The translations under genes and the position numbers were made by a program. Under the pieces are notes generated by a model that worked only from the letters and a program-made list of their open reading frames with translations, was not told the DNA's origin and made no database searches. Shown piece after piece: positions 1 to 7,731 of a stretch of DNA of 64,000 bases (its first letter is position 1; every line of letters begins with the position of its first letter). The DNA comes from Paeniglutamicibacter antarcticus_C (GTDB lineage: Bacteria > Actinomycetota > Actinomycetes > Actinomycetales > Micrococcaceae): assembly GCF_039544305.1 (NCBI RefSeq), contig NZ_BAABLK010000028.1, positions 124,001 to 188,000 on the forward strand. The letters run 5' to 3'.

Positions 1-671
1 ACACCCTGCCTGTTGACGCGCTCTGGGGAGTAGGGGCCAAGACGGCCCTGGTGTTGCGCGAAATGGGAATTACCACTGTGGCGCAATTGGCCCATACGCC
101 GCAGAACACCCTCAGCCGGCGGTTGGGTGCCACGGGGAACCACCTCTTTGACCTGGCGTGGGGGCGTGATGACCGGCCGGTGGAAACCGAACGCGAGGAA
201 AAGTCGATCGGCGCCGAAGAGACCTTCGCCATAGATATCTGGGATGACGCGATGTTGCGTCGTGAAATACTGCATCTTGGCCACCGGGTTGCCACCCGGC
301 TGCGCCAGAGCGACAAGATCGCCGGGGTGGTTGCATTGAAGCTTCGGTACAGCGATTTTTCGACGCTTTCCCGCAGCCGGACGCTTCCGGTGCCGAGCAA
401 TTCCGCCGGGGACCTGGTCTCGGCGGCGGAGGCCTTGCTCGCGAAACTCGGGAGCCGGCCCCAGGCCGTCAGGCTTGTGGGCATCCGTGCGGAGAAGCTG
501 AGCGATGCCGGAGGTGGCATGCAATTGAGCATTGATCCCCGGGATGACAACTGGCGCCAGACCGAGGAAGCCATGGATATGATCCGTTCCCGGTTTCCCG
601 CCGGGGCGCTTAAGCCTGCTTCACTGCTTGAGCACGGTCAAAAGCGTGAGGAAACACCAGGACCATCTTAG
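1..671 (+). CDS. dinB: DNA polymerase IV, C-terminal part (cut by window edge)
   Basis: Y-family translesion DNA polymerase that copies past damaged template bases. Only the C-terminal part is present; the reading frame is open from base 3, so the start and the catalytic palm lie outside the window. The visible part begins with the helix-hairpin-helix of the thumb (LWGVGAKTALVLREMGI), which binds the primer-template backbone, followed by the little-finger domain (about residues 75-190 of the fragment), which gives Y-family enzymes their template grip. The C-terminus ends in a poorly conserved charged tail. No downstream partner: the next gene is a small DUF3040 membrane protein 176 bp away. 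Identification is by motif and domain order; it could be a DinB paralogue rather than the main Pol IV. Confidence 0.85.
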   Translation, partial: TLPVDALWGVGAKTALVLREMGITTVAQLAHTPQNTLSRRLGATGNHLFDLAWGRDDRPVETEREEKSIGAEETFAIDIWDDAMLRREILHLGHRVATRLRQSDKIAGVVALKLRYSDFSTLSRSRTLPVPSNSAGDLVSAAEALLAKLGSRPQAVRLVGIRAEKLSDAGGGMQLSIDPRDDNWRQTEEAMDMIRSRFPAGALKPASLLEHGQKREETPGPS

Positions 672-847
672 GGGATGTCCCGTGAGTCCGCTGTGAGTTG
701 AATCCTGACTACCTTATTAGCGAGATTCAGGACTATTCTGGAAGTAGTAGTTAGCTAGTCGCATCGGCCGGGAACATTGCCAAGGTGTATTACGTTCAAG
801 TAGGTAAAGGCGAGAGCCGGGACCGTGAAGTGAAAGGTGAAGAGACG

Positions 848-1225
848 ATGCCACTTTCCGAGCATGAGCAACGTCTTCTGGAGCAGCTGGAAAAGCAGCT
901 ACATGAGGATCATCGCTTCGCCTCGACGATGAAGTCTGCGTCGACAGCGGGGAATTATTCAACGCGTAACCTCGCATTGGGCGTGTTGATCGGTATCGTG
1001 GGGATCGGTGTGTTGATCTTTGGTGTTTCGAGCCAAGTGATTCTCGTCGGCGTCTTGGGATTCATCGTCATGTTTGGCGGGGTGTATCTGGCCCTTTCGC
1101 GCAGGGGCGGCAGCAGGAAAACCGGAATGCCCGGCGCATCTAGCAGCCAGCAGAAGTCCGGATTCATGAACGACCTGGAAAACAAGTGGGAGCAACGAAA
1201 GCGTGACGAGCACGGTTCCTCCTAA
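848..1225 (+). CDS. DUF3040 family small membrane protein
   Basis: Protein of 125 residues. It opens with MPLSEHEQRLLEQLEKQL, the typical N-terminal helix of DUF3040 proteins of Actinobacteria, then has two adjacent hydrophobic segments (about residues 44-62 and 65-84) and a charged, Ser/Gly-rich tail. The ATG at 848 is chosen because it begins the family motif and is preceded by an AAAGGTGAAGAG ribosome binding site; an upstream in-frame start at 785 would add 21 unconserved residues. Function is unknown. In many actinobacteria this family is encoded just upstream of mraZ and the dcw cluster, as here. A hairpin terminator follows at 1284. Confidence 0.8.
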   Translation: MPLSEHEQRLLEQLEKQLHEDHRFASTMKSASTAGNYSTRNLALGVLIGIVGIGVLIFGVSSQVILVGVLGFIVMFGGVYLALSRRGGSRKTGMPGASSSQQKSGFMNDLENKWEQRKRDEHGSS

Positions 1226-1283
1226 GCCAACACCTTGACCTCTTCGAACGAAATTTAGCGTTTCGCATCTTTCCAAAGTCAAC

Positions 1284-1308
1284 AAGGCCCCGCACTGTGC
1301 GGGGTCTT
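1284..1308 (+). terminator. Terminator hairpin after the DUF3040 gene
   Basis: Stem AAGGCCCCGCA / TGCGGGGTCTT, 11 pairs with one G-T, and a 3-base loop, 59 bp after the DUF3040 stop. There is no long T-run, so efficiency is uncertain. Confidence 0.6.
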
Positions 1309-1743
1309 GACCCGTTTAAGGGCCAGGGTTCTGACCGGGAAAGGCCGGCGGTGGCAATGACTTCAGGTCTGCCGGGTCTATGGGTCAGCAAGTCCTACGC
1401 GGAGGGCGCGTAGAGCTGCGCCTGGCGCCGAAGGCCGCGACTCGCCGAGTAAGACCAATCGACGCAATTTTTATTCCGTCCTTTGTATCACCTGGTTTAG
1501 TGGCCTCCTTTTCCCTCCACTCGCCACCCGCGGCGCCCCGTCCGCGGGGTCCTATCCATGGCCATCGCCCGGGATCCCCGAAAATCCGGTGTTCTTCCAG
1601 CGCGCCATGTTCGCCCGCGGCGCTTGTCGCTTTCTGGGAGTTTGGTCTGAATCCGTTTTCCCTCCACTTCACACCCAGGCCGTTTTACCGCGGAAAATCA
1701 ACAGTTTTCGTTCTCTTTTGCCCTCAGAAACTGAAAATGGTCG

Positions 1744-1771
1744 TTGACAGTGGAGGCTTGTGGAGTAAAGT
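1744..1771 (+). promoter_or_regulatory. mraZ promoter (TTGACA-N16-TAAAGT)
   Basis: A consensus -35 TTGACA (1744-1749), a 16-bp spacer and a TAAAGT -10 (1766-1771) lie about 60 bp upstream of the mraZ GTG. This is the likely main entry promoter of the dcw cluster. The spacer and -10 are covered by the operator repeats described separately. Confidence 0.7.
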
Positions 1772-1796
1772 GGAGCGAAATAGAGGGGAATGGGGC
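1750..1796 (+). promoter_or_regulatory. MraZ operator: 10-bp-spaced GTGGAG repeats
   Basis: GTGGAG occurs at 1750, 1760 and 1770, with degenerate copies ATAGAG (1780) and ATGGGG (1790), giving an exact 10-bp period on one face of the helix. MraZ proteins are known to bind short G-rich direct repeats spaced by one helical turn upstream of their own gene. Position over the promoter implies autorepression. Confidence 0.7.
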
Positions 1797-1829
1797 AAGT
1801 TGCCTCTTTCGATCCGAAAGGCGGTCTGT

Positions 1830-2258
1830 GTGTTCCTTGGAACGTATACGCCGCGTTTGGATGAGAAGGGGCGATTGATCCTCCCGGCCAAATATCGTGA
1901 GGAACTAGCCAATGGGCTGGTCCTGACCCGTGGCCAGGAACGCTGCATCTACGTCTTTAGCCAACGTGAATTTGAGAAACAGCATGAGCAAATGAGCCAG
2001 GCTCCGATCTCATCACGCCAGGCACGGGACTATGCACGTGTTTTCCTCTCCGGTGCTTCAGATGAATTGCCGGATAAGCAGGGTCGAGTCACCATTCCTT
2101 CCATGCTTCGCGAATATGCGGGGTTGGGTCGGGAAGTCTCGGTGATCGGCACGGGAAACCGGGTCGAAATCTGGGATTCCACGGCGTGGAATGCCTACCT
2201 CGACGAACAGGAGAACGCGTTCTCCGAAACGGATGACGAAGTACTTCCGGGTTCCTAG
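1830..2258 (+). CDS. mraZ: Transcriptional regulator MraZ
   Basis: DNA-binding regulator of the dcw operon and first gene of the cluster. The 142-residue product has the two tandem AbrB-like MraZ motifs: DEKGRLILPAKYREEL near residue 10 and DKQGRVTIPSMLREYAGL near residue 85. The GTG at 1830 is chosen because it gives the family N-terminus (MFLGTYTPRLDEKGR) and the usual length, with an AAAGGCGG ribosome binding site just upstream. MraZ forms ring-shaped oligomers that bind tandem repeats in its own promoter; a matching 10-bp-spaced repeat array lies over the promoter at 1744-1796. rsmH follows after 173 bp. Confidence 0.95.
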   Translation: MFLGTYTPRLDEKGRLILPAKYREELANGLVLTRGQERCIYVFSQREFEKQHEQMSQAPISSRQARDYARVFLSGASDELPDKQGRVTIPSMLREYAGLGREVSVIGTGNRVEIWDSTAWNAYLDEQENAFSETDDEVLPGS

Positions 2259-2431
2259 CCATTTCACGATGGCAAGAAATCCGGACAGTGGCTTGGATGA
2301 GATCTCCAGCCGCCCGTGCATGTGCAACCTGGCTCCACTTCCCCGGAGCCAGGCTGGGCAGTATCGGGTCGGAGGGGGATCTGATCTCAGCCAATATATG
2401 AGGCACAAATGACCACGTGAAAGGGGGAGCA

Positions 2432-3427
2432 GTGAATATTGACGGAGCAGCAGGGCGTTCCGCCTCGGAACGTCATGTTCCGGTACTGCTCGATCGTTGC
2501 GTCGGGCTTTTGGCTCCTGGCATTGAAGCCGGCCTCGTAGCACGTGGGCACGCCGTTGTTGTTGACTGCACGCTGGGAATGGGGGGTCATGCCGAAGCAC
2601 TGCTTCAGCGTTTTCCCGACATCCACCTCATTGGTCTTGACCGCGACGAGCAGGCGTTGGCCCTCGCTGGCGAGCGGCTGAAGCCATATGCCAACCGCAC
2701 AGACCTGGTCCACGCGATCTATGACGAAATCGCCGACGTTGTCGCCGACCTCGGTTTTGACGGAATCGACGGCGTCCTTTTCGACCTCGGGGTTTCTTCC
2801 TTGCAGCTCGATGAACGCGAACGCGGCTTCGCCTACTCCTACGATGCTCCGTTGGACATGCGCATGGACACTTCTCGCGGTCCTACTGCAGCCGATATCG
2901 TCAACGAGTACAGCGAAACCGAACTCGTGCGGATAATCCGTTCCTGGGGTGAGGAAAAGTTCGCCGGACGTATCGCCTCCTCGATCGTCGAAGCGCGCAA
3001 GACCAAGCCATTGAGTACCACCGAAGAACTTGTCACAGCGATCCGCTCCGTCGTTCCCGGCGCGGCCGCCCGCACCGGGGGGCACCCAGCCAAACGAACC
3101 TTCCAGGCGCTTCGCATCGAAGTCAACGAGGAACTCGACGTGCTTGAGCGGGCCATTCCCGCCGCCATGGGGGCCTTGCATGTAGGCGGACGCGTCGTGG
3201 TGATGAGTTACCACTCGTTGGAGGACAAGATCACCAAACGGCACTTTGCCGCCGGGTCCAAGTCCTCCGCCCCGGTGGGGTTCCCCGTCGAGCTTGAGGA
3301 ACACAAGGCCCAATACAAGGTCCTCACACGAGGTACCGAGAAACCGACGGACCAAGAGATAGCGCAAAATCCACGGGCGGCCTCGGCGAAGCTGCGAGCC
3401 GTCGAACGCATCATGAAGAGGGGCTGA
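2432..3427 (+). CDS. rsmH: 16S rRNA (cytosine(1402)-N4)-methyltransferase RsmH
   Basis: S-adenosylmethionine-dependent enzyme (formerly MraW) that N4-methylates C1402 in the decoding centre of 16S rRNA. The 331-residue protein shows the HVPVLL start motif near residue 15, the SAM-binding DCTLGMGGHAEALLQ segment, GVLFDLGVSS and RTFQALRIEVN, all diagnostic for RsmH. The GTG at 2432 is preferred over the in-frame GTG at 2417 because AAGGGGGAG (2421-2429) is then correctly spaced; the upstream choice would put the ribosome binding site inside the gene. The stop is 2 bp before ftsL, so the two are co-transcribed. Confidence 0.95.
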   Translation: MNIDGAAGRSASERHVPVLLDRCVGLLAPGIEAGLVARGHAVVVDCTLGMGGHAEALLQRFPDIHLIGLDRDEQALALAGERLKPYANRTDLVHAIYDEIADVVADLGFDGIDGVLFDLGVSSLQLDERERGFAYSYDAPLDMRMDTSRGPTAADIVNEYSETELVRIIRSWGEEKFAGRIASSIVEARKTKPLSTTEELVTAIRSVVPGAAARTGGHPAKRTFQALRIEVNEELDVLERAIPAAMGALHVGGRVVVMSYHSLEDKITKRHFAAGSKSSAPVGFPVELEEHKAQYKVLTRGTEKPTDQEIAQNPRAASAKLRAVERIMKRG

Positions 3428-3429
3428 GC

Positions 3430-4161
3430 ATGAGCGACCGGATACCTAACCGCGTACATACTCGCGTCACGCAGCGAACCGCTATCCAGGGCGCCAACGC
3501 CCTCAGCGCTGCGCCGGCCCCGATATCTGCCTCGCGCCCGGAAGAATCGACGGTAAGGAGTCGCACCACGCTTTCTGTGGTGCCCGGTCTCGAAGCCAGG
3601 CGCAAGGTGCCGTTCCTCGTCTCCATCTTCATCATGATCATCGCCTCGGTGATCGCGGTACTGCTGATCAATGTGTCCATTGCCAACGGCCAGTACAAGG
3701 CAGTGGAACTGCGTGGGCAGGAACGTGCGCTGTCGCAGGAAAACGAGGCGCTGCGACAGGAAGCCCTGTACCTGGGCGCCCCGCAGGTGATTGCCAAGAA
3801 GGCTGCCGAATTGGGCATGGTCAAACCCGGAGCACCTGCTGCCATTGACCTGGAATCCGGAAAGATTTCCGGCACGCCGACCGCGGCTGAGAAGCCGAGC
3901 AAGGAAAACGAGGCCAAGAGCGGGACCCTGAAAGCCCCTGCCAGCCCTGAGCGCCCGGTTGCCGCCAAGGAACCGTCCAAGGGTGTTGAGAAGGCAACCG
4001 GGCAAAAGGCCGTCGCGCCCAAGGCCGAAAAGGTTCCAGACCCGAAGAGCCAAGTGGCCCAGAAGCCTGCGACTACAGATGGATCGCGGCCTTCCTTTGC
4101 CAAGACCGAGCTCAATGGCGGAACCATCCCCGCACCGAGCTTGAAGGCCCCTGGACAGTAG
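3430..4161 (+). CDS. ftsL: FtsL-like division protein with Lys/Pro-rich tail
   Basis: Small bitopic membrane protein in the ftsL position between rsmH and ftsI. Of 243 residues, about 59 are cytoplasmic, residues 60-84 form one membrane segment, and about 90-135 form a leucine-zipper-like coiled coil (ERALSQENEALRQEA). In the family this coiled coil pairs with DivIC/FtsB and FtsQ to activate septal synthesis. The C-terminal 100 residues are a low-complexity Lys/Ala/Pro tail, longer than in the proteobacterial protein but usual in actinobacteria. Identity rests mainly on topology and position, since FtsL sequences diverge strongly. A tetranucleotide repeat lies between this gene and ftsI. Confidence 0.8.
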   Translation: MSDRIPNRVHTRVTQRTAIQGANALSAAPAPISASRPEESTVRSRTTLSVVPGLEARRKVPFLVSIFIMIIASVIAVLLINVSIANGQYKAVELRGQERALSQENEALRQEALYLGAPQVIAKKAAELGMVKPGAPAAIDLESGKISGTPTAAEKPSKENEAKSGTLKAPASPERPVAAKEPSKGVEKATGQKAVAPKAEKVPDPKSQVAQKPATTDGSRPSFAKTELNGGTIPAPSLKAPGQ

Positions 4162-4192
4162 TAACCTGAGCCAGTGGCCGCTTTGGCCGAAC

Positions 4193-4224
4193 GCAAGCAA
4201 GCAAGCAAGCAAGCACGCACGCAC
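4193..4224 (+). repeat. Tetranucleotide microsatellite (GCAA)5(GCAC)3
   Basis: Eight uninterrupted tetranucleotide units between the ftsL stop (4161) and the ftsI start (4258): five GCAA units then three GCAC units. Slipped-strand changes here would alter the ftsL-ftsI spacing without touching a reading frame. Confidence 0.9.
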
Positions 4225-4257
4225 GACCACGCCTACCCGGCATGAGCTGAGGACCGT

Positions 4258-6090
4258 ATGTCAAAAGAATCCCCAACCACCGCCGGAACGATCAAGCTGC
4301 GCCTGCGAATGGTCGTAGCGATTTCCCTGGTGCTTTTGATGCTCACCGGCGGCCGCCTGCTGTTCGTCCAATCCCTGAACGCCAAGGCCGTGGCTGCCGT
4401 TGCGGTCGACAACCGCACCCGGGTCCAGGAGACCCAGCCCAAGCGCGGGCAGATCCTTGATACGCGTGGCACTATCCTGGCCACCAGCGTGGATCGCTAC
4501 GACCTGGTCATCGACCAGCGCAAGGTCGAAGCGGACAAACCGATCGTTCGCAAGAAGCCCACCGGTGGAGCCACCCGCGAAACGGTCAGCATCGAAAGTG
4601 CCGTTGAGGAACTGGCCGGGATTTTGGACCAGGACGTCAACACCGTGCGCACCGCCGTCGTGGGCGACCCGGGAGCGAATAAAAACGCCTACTCCATTGT
4701 CGCCAAGGGTGTGACCCCCGAGGTCCGCAACGCAGTGATGGAATTGCGTATCCCCACCCTGACCGGGCAGCTGCGCAGCGAGCGTCTCTACCCCAACGGG
4801 GTGGTGGCCGGCCCGTTGCTGGGGTTCGTGATGAACTCCAAGGACCAGCAGTCCCACCAGGGTGCAGAAGGCCTGGAACTAAGCCAGGACAAGCGCCTGA
4901 GGGGGACCGCGGGCAAGCGCACCTTTGAGATCGGAGCCGACGGGGTGAGGATTCCCGTGGCCGAGATGACCGAGGTCCCTGCCATCGACGGACAGGACAT
5001 CAAGCTCACCACCGACGGGGACATCCAGTTTATTGCCCAGGAAGAGGCGTTGAAGAAGCAAAAGCAGTTCAACGCCGAGTGGGTTTCGGTGGTGGTCGAA
5101 GAGGTAAAGACCGGGCGGTTGATCGCCATTGGCGATTCGAACCAGCTTGATCCCAACGATCCCAGCGCCACCGAGGCGCGATTCCGCACCTCGGCATCGA
5201 TCACCGACGCCTTCGAACCGGGCTCCACCGGGAAGGTCCCCACGTTCGCCGCAGCTCTCGAGGAAGGCGTGGTCAAGCCGACTGATGCCTTCAAGGTGCC
5301 CCATGCCTACACGATCAACAAGGAAATTATCAACGACTCGCTCAAGCATCCGACCTACGACATGACGGTGGCAGGGATCTTCGCCCGCTCCTACAACACC
5401 GGCACGGTCATGGTTGGCAACAAGATGAGCAACGAAACCCGCTACAAATACATGCGGAAGCTGGGTCTGGGCAAGGCTATTGACATCGGGCTCAGCGGAG
5501 CCAGCCAAGGAATCCTGGCGCCGCCGGAGACCTGGGAGCGTCGCCAGCAGTATGCGACGATGTTCGGTCAGGCCTACACACAGACAGCGTTGCACACCGC
5601 ACAGATCACCCAGGCGATCGCCAACGGCGGGGTGCGCATCGACCCTACGCTGATTGACTCCTACATCAACCCCGACGGCAGCATCGAAAAGCCGCCGGCG
5701 CCCAAGACCGAGCGGGTCGTCTCCAAGAAGACCTCCAAGGAGATGCTGCGGATGATGGAGACTGTGGTTCTGGAGGGCACCGGCACTAAGATGGCAGTAT
5801 CCGGATACCGCGTCGGCGGGAAGTCCGGCACCGGCCAGGCAGCAGGCCCCTCCGGCGGATACGACGGCTACACCAGCTCGTTCGCCGGGGTCGCCCCCTT
5901 GGATGACCCGCAGATCTCTGTTGTCGTGACCATGTACCGGCCCAAGGGCGACTGGAAGTCGTGGTCGGTGGGAGACACCTTTAGCGAAGTCATGAGCAAG
6001 ACACTGAACGCCTACAACGTTCCGCCGAGCAATTCAAAGCCCAAGGACTATGACGTGTTCATCGGATCCGAACAAAAGAAATCGTGGTAA
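4258..6090 (+). CDS. ftsI: Septal peptidoglycan transpeptidase (class B PBP, FtsI)
   Basis: Class B penicillin-binding protein that cross-links septal peptidoglycan with its partner polymerase FtsW. The 610-residue protein has a short cytoplasmic N-terminus, one membrane anchor (about residues 18-40), a pedestal domain starting with KRGQILDTRGTILA, and a transpeptidase domain carrying all three active-site motifs: S323-T-G-K326 (nucleophile Ser323), S378-Y-N380 and K522-S-G-T525. The ATG at 4258 has a GAGGACC ribosome binding site. The stop overlaps the murE start by one base (TAATG), so translation is coupled. Confidence 0.93.
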   Translation: MSKESPTTAGTIKLRLRMVVAISLVLLMLTGGRLLFVQSLNAKAVAAVAVDNRTRVQETQPKRGQILDTRGTILATSVDRYDLVIDQRKVEADKPIVRKKPTGGATRETVSIESAVEELAGILDQDVNTVRTAVVGDPGANKNAYSIVAKGVTPEVRNAVMELRIPTLTGQLRSERLYPNGVVAGPLLGFVMNSKDQQSHQGAEGLELSQDKRLRGTAGKRTFEIGADGVRIPVAEMTEVPAIDGQDIKLTTDGDIQFIAQEEALKKQKQFNAEWVSVVVEEVKTGRLIAIGDSNQLDPNDPSATEARFRTSASITDAFEPGSTGKVPTFAAALEEGVVKPTDAFKVPHAYTINKEIINDSLKHPTYDMTVAGIFARSYNTGTVMVGNKMSNETRYKYMRKLGLGKAIDIGLSGASQGILAPPETWERRQQYATMFGQAYTQTALHTAQITQAIANGGVRIDPTLIDSYINPDGSIEKPPAPKTERVVSKKTSKEMLRMMETVVLEGTGTKMAVSGYRVGGKSGTGQAAGPSGGYDGYTSSFAGVAPLDDPQISVVVTMYRPKGDWKSWSVGDTFSEVMSKTLNAYNVPPSNSKPKDYDVFIGSEQKKSW

Positions 6091-7718
6091 TGCCTGAAGC
6101 CCTGACACCCCGCGCCGCCGAAGCCCTGCTTCGTCCTGCAAGCAAGCGGACCACCACGCTGCGGGCCATGCTCGAGTACTTGCACGAGACCGGACGCGGG
6201 GCAACCATCATCGGAGACGACGGGCAAACTGTCACCGGGATCTGCATGGACTCCCGGGCGGTGCTCCCCGGGGACCTGTATATTGCCGCGCCGGGCGCCC
6301 GCTTCCACGGGGCGCAATTCGCCCAGGCGGCCGCAAAAGCGGGCGCCGCGGGGATCCTTACGGACCTCGAGGGCGAAGCGACCTCCTCCGCACTTGGACT
6401 GCCCGTGCTGCTGGCCGACGACGTGCGTGAGGTCATCGGAGAACTTTCCGCCCTTGTCTACGGGACCGACGAGACATGCCCGGAACTCTTTGGACTGACC
6501 GGGACGAACGGCAAGACCACCACCAGCTACATGATCCGGGCCGTGCTGCGTGCACTGGGGAGGGAAACCGGCCTGGTGGGAACCATCGAGATCGCCGCCG
6601 GGGACCAGCCGATCCCCAGCATCCTGACAACCCCCGAAGCGCCGCAACTGCACGGGCTGATGGCCAAGATGGCGGAACTCGGGGTCGACGCCGCAACCAT
6701 GGAAGTTTCCTCGCACTCCCTGTCCTACCGTAGGGTCGACGGGCTGCGCTTCGCCGTTGCCGGCTTCACCAACCTCACCCAGGACCACCTTGACCTGCAC
6801 GGCTCCATGGAAGAGTACTTCACCACCAAGGCCGCGCTCTTCGACTTGGAGCGCAGCGACCGCGCCGTAATCACCGTCGATGACCAATGGGGCCGGGATA
6901 TGGCTGCCAAGGCCACCGCCGAGGTCTGGACGCTGTCCACCGACGCCACCAACCCCAACGCTGACTGGACCGTGGGCAACGTCGTTGCCGCCGGGCTCGG
7001 CCACCGTTTTGAACTGCGCGGAGCCCAGGGCCAGGTCCTTGACCTGTTCACCGGGCTGCCTGGGGACTTCAATGTCTCCAACTCGGCACTGGCCGTGTTG
7101 ATGGTCTTGGCCTCCGGGGTCGAGGTCACCAAGATGCAGGCAGCACTGGATGCCGCCAACCCGCTGACCGTCCAAGTCCCGGGTCGCATGCAGGTCATTG
7201 CCGAATCCCCTGCCGCCATCGTCGACTTCGCACACAACCCCGACGCGCTGGCCCGGGCACTGTCCTCGGTGCGCTCGAGCACCCCCGGTTCGAGGGTCAT
7301 CGTTGTTTTCGGTGCCACCGGTGAACGGGACGCCACCAAACGCCCGATCATGGGTGCCGTGGCTGCCAAACACGCTGACGTGGTCATTGTCACTGATGAC
7401 GATCCGCACTCCGAAGACCCAGCCCCGATCCGCGAGGCGGTGGCTGCCGGAGCAAGCGAGGAAATCCGTGTCAACGGGTTGGACACCCAGGTCCTGCAGA
7501 TCCATCCTCGGGGCTCCGCAATCACCGCGGCAGTAGCAATGGCGCGGGAGAACGACACGATTCTGGTGGCCGGACGCGGACACGAAGTCTTCCAGGAAGT
7601 CATGGGGGTCAACATCGAACTTGACGACCGCGAAGAGCTCCGCCGGGCACTGCTGGAGAACGGCTTCCGGCCCTTGGACGCGTCCCGTGATTCCGTCAAC
7701 CCCGAGAACAAAGGGTAA
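6090..7718 (+). CDS. murE: UDP-MurNAc-tripeptide ligase MurE (probably L-lysine adding)
   Basis: ATP-dependent cytoplasmic ligase adding the third stem-peptide residue to UDP-MurNAc-L-Ala-D-Glu. The 542-residue protein has the three Mur-ligase domains, with the P-loop GTNGKTTT at residues 138-145 and VSSHSLSYRRVDG in the central domain. The specificity loop reads D436-D-D-P-H440, not the DNPR that binds meso-diaminopimelate, so L-lysine is the likely substrate (inference from the motif). The ATG at 6090 overlaps the ftsI stop; a GTG at 6084 is a less likely alternative. murF follows after 13 bp. Confidence 0.92.
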   Translation: MPEALTPRAAEALLRPASKRTTTLRAMLEYLHETGRGATIIGDDGQTVTGICMDSRAVLPGDLYIAAPGARFHGAQFAQAAAKAGAAGILTDLEGEATSSALGLPVLLADDVREVIGELSALVYGTDETCPELFGLTGTNGKTTTSYMIRAVLRALGRETGLVGTIEIAAGDQPIPSILTTPEAPQLHGLMAKMAELGVDAATMEVSSHSLSYRRVDGLRFAVAGFTNLTQDHLDLHGSMEEYFTTKAALFDLERSDRAVITVDDQWGRDMAAKATAEVWTLSTDATNPNADWTVGNVVAAGLGHRFELRGAQGQVLDLFTGLPGDFNVSNSALAVLMVLASGVEVTKMQAALDAANPLTVQVPGRMQVIAESPAAIVDFAHNPDALARALSSVRSSTPGSRVIVVFGATGERDATKRPIMGAVAAKHADVVIVTDDDPHSEDPAPIREAVAAGASEEIRVNGLDTQVLQIHPRGSAITAAVAMARENDTILVAGRGHEVFQEVMGVNIELDDREELRRALLENGFRPLDASRDSVNPENKG

Positions 7719-7731
7719 AGTCCTAGTAGCC

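Larger units (their letters stand above)
1226..1829. other. 604-bp intergenic region upstream of mraZ
   Basis: No convincing gene. It holds the DUF3040 terminator (1284-1308), a short hairpin CTACGCG-GAGGG-CGCGTAG (1395-1413), a 13-bp direct repeat TTTTCCCTCCACT (about 1509 and 1657, some 150 bp apart) and, at its right end, the mraZ promoter with GTGGAG operator repeats. The mraZ frame stays open back to 1380, but that extension has no homology to MraZ and is read as untranslated leader. Confidence 0.6.

Noticed and set aside
730..760. TTCTGG-AAGTA-GTAGTT as another BlaI-like dyad before the DUF3040 gene
   Set aside because: Only four of six positions match in each half, so not counted as a site.
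1380..1829. Upstream extension of the mraZ frame
   Set aside because: Adds about 150 residues without homology and runs through the promoter and operator; the GTG at 1830 gives normal MraZ.
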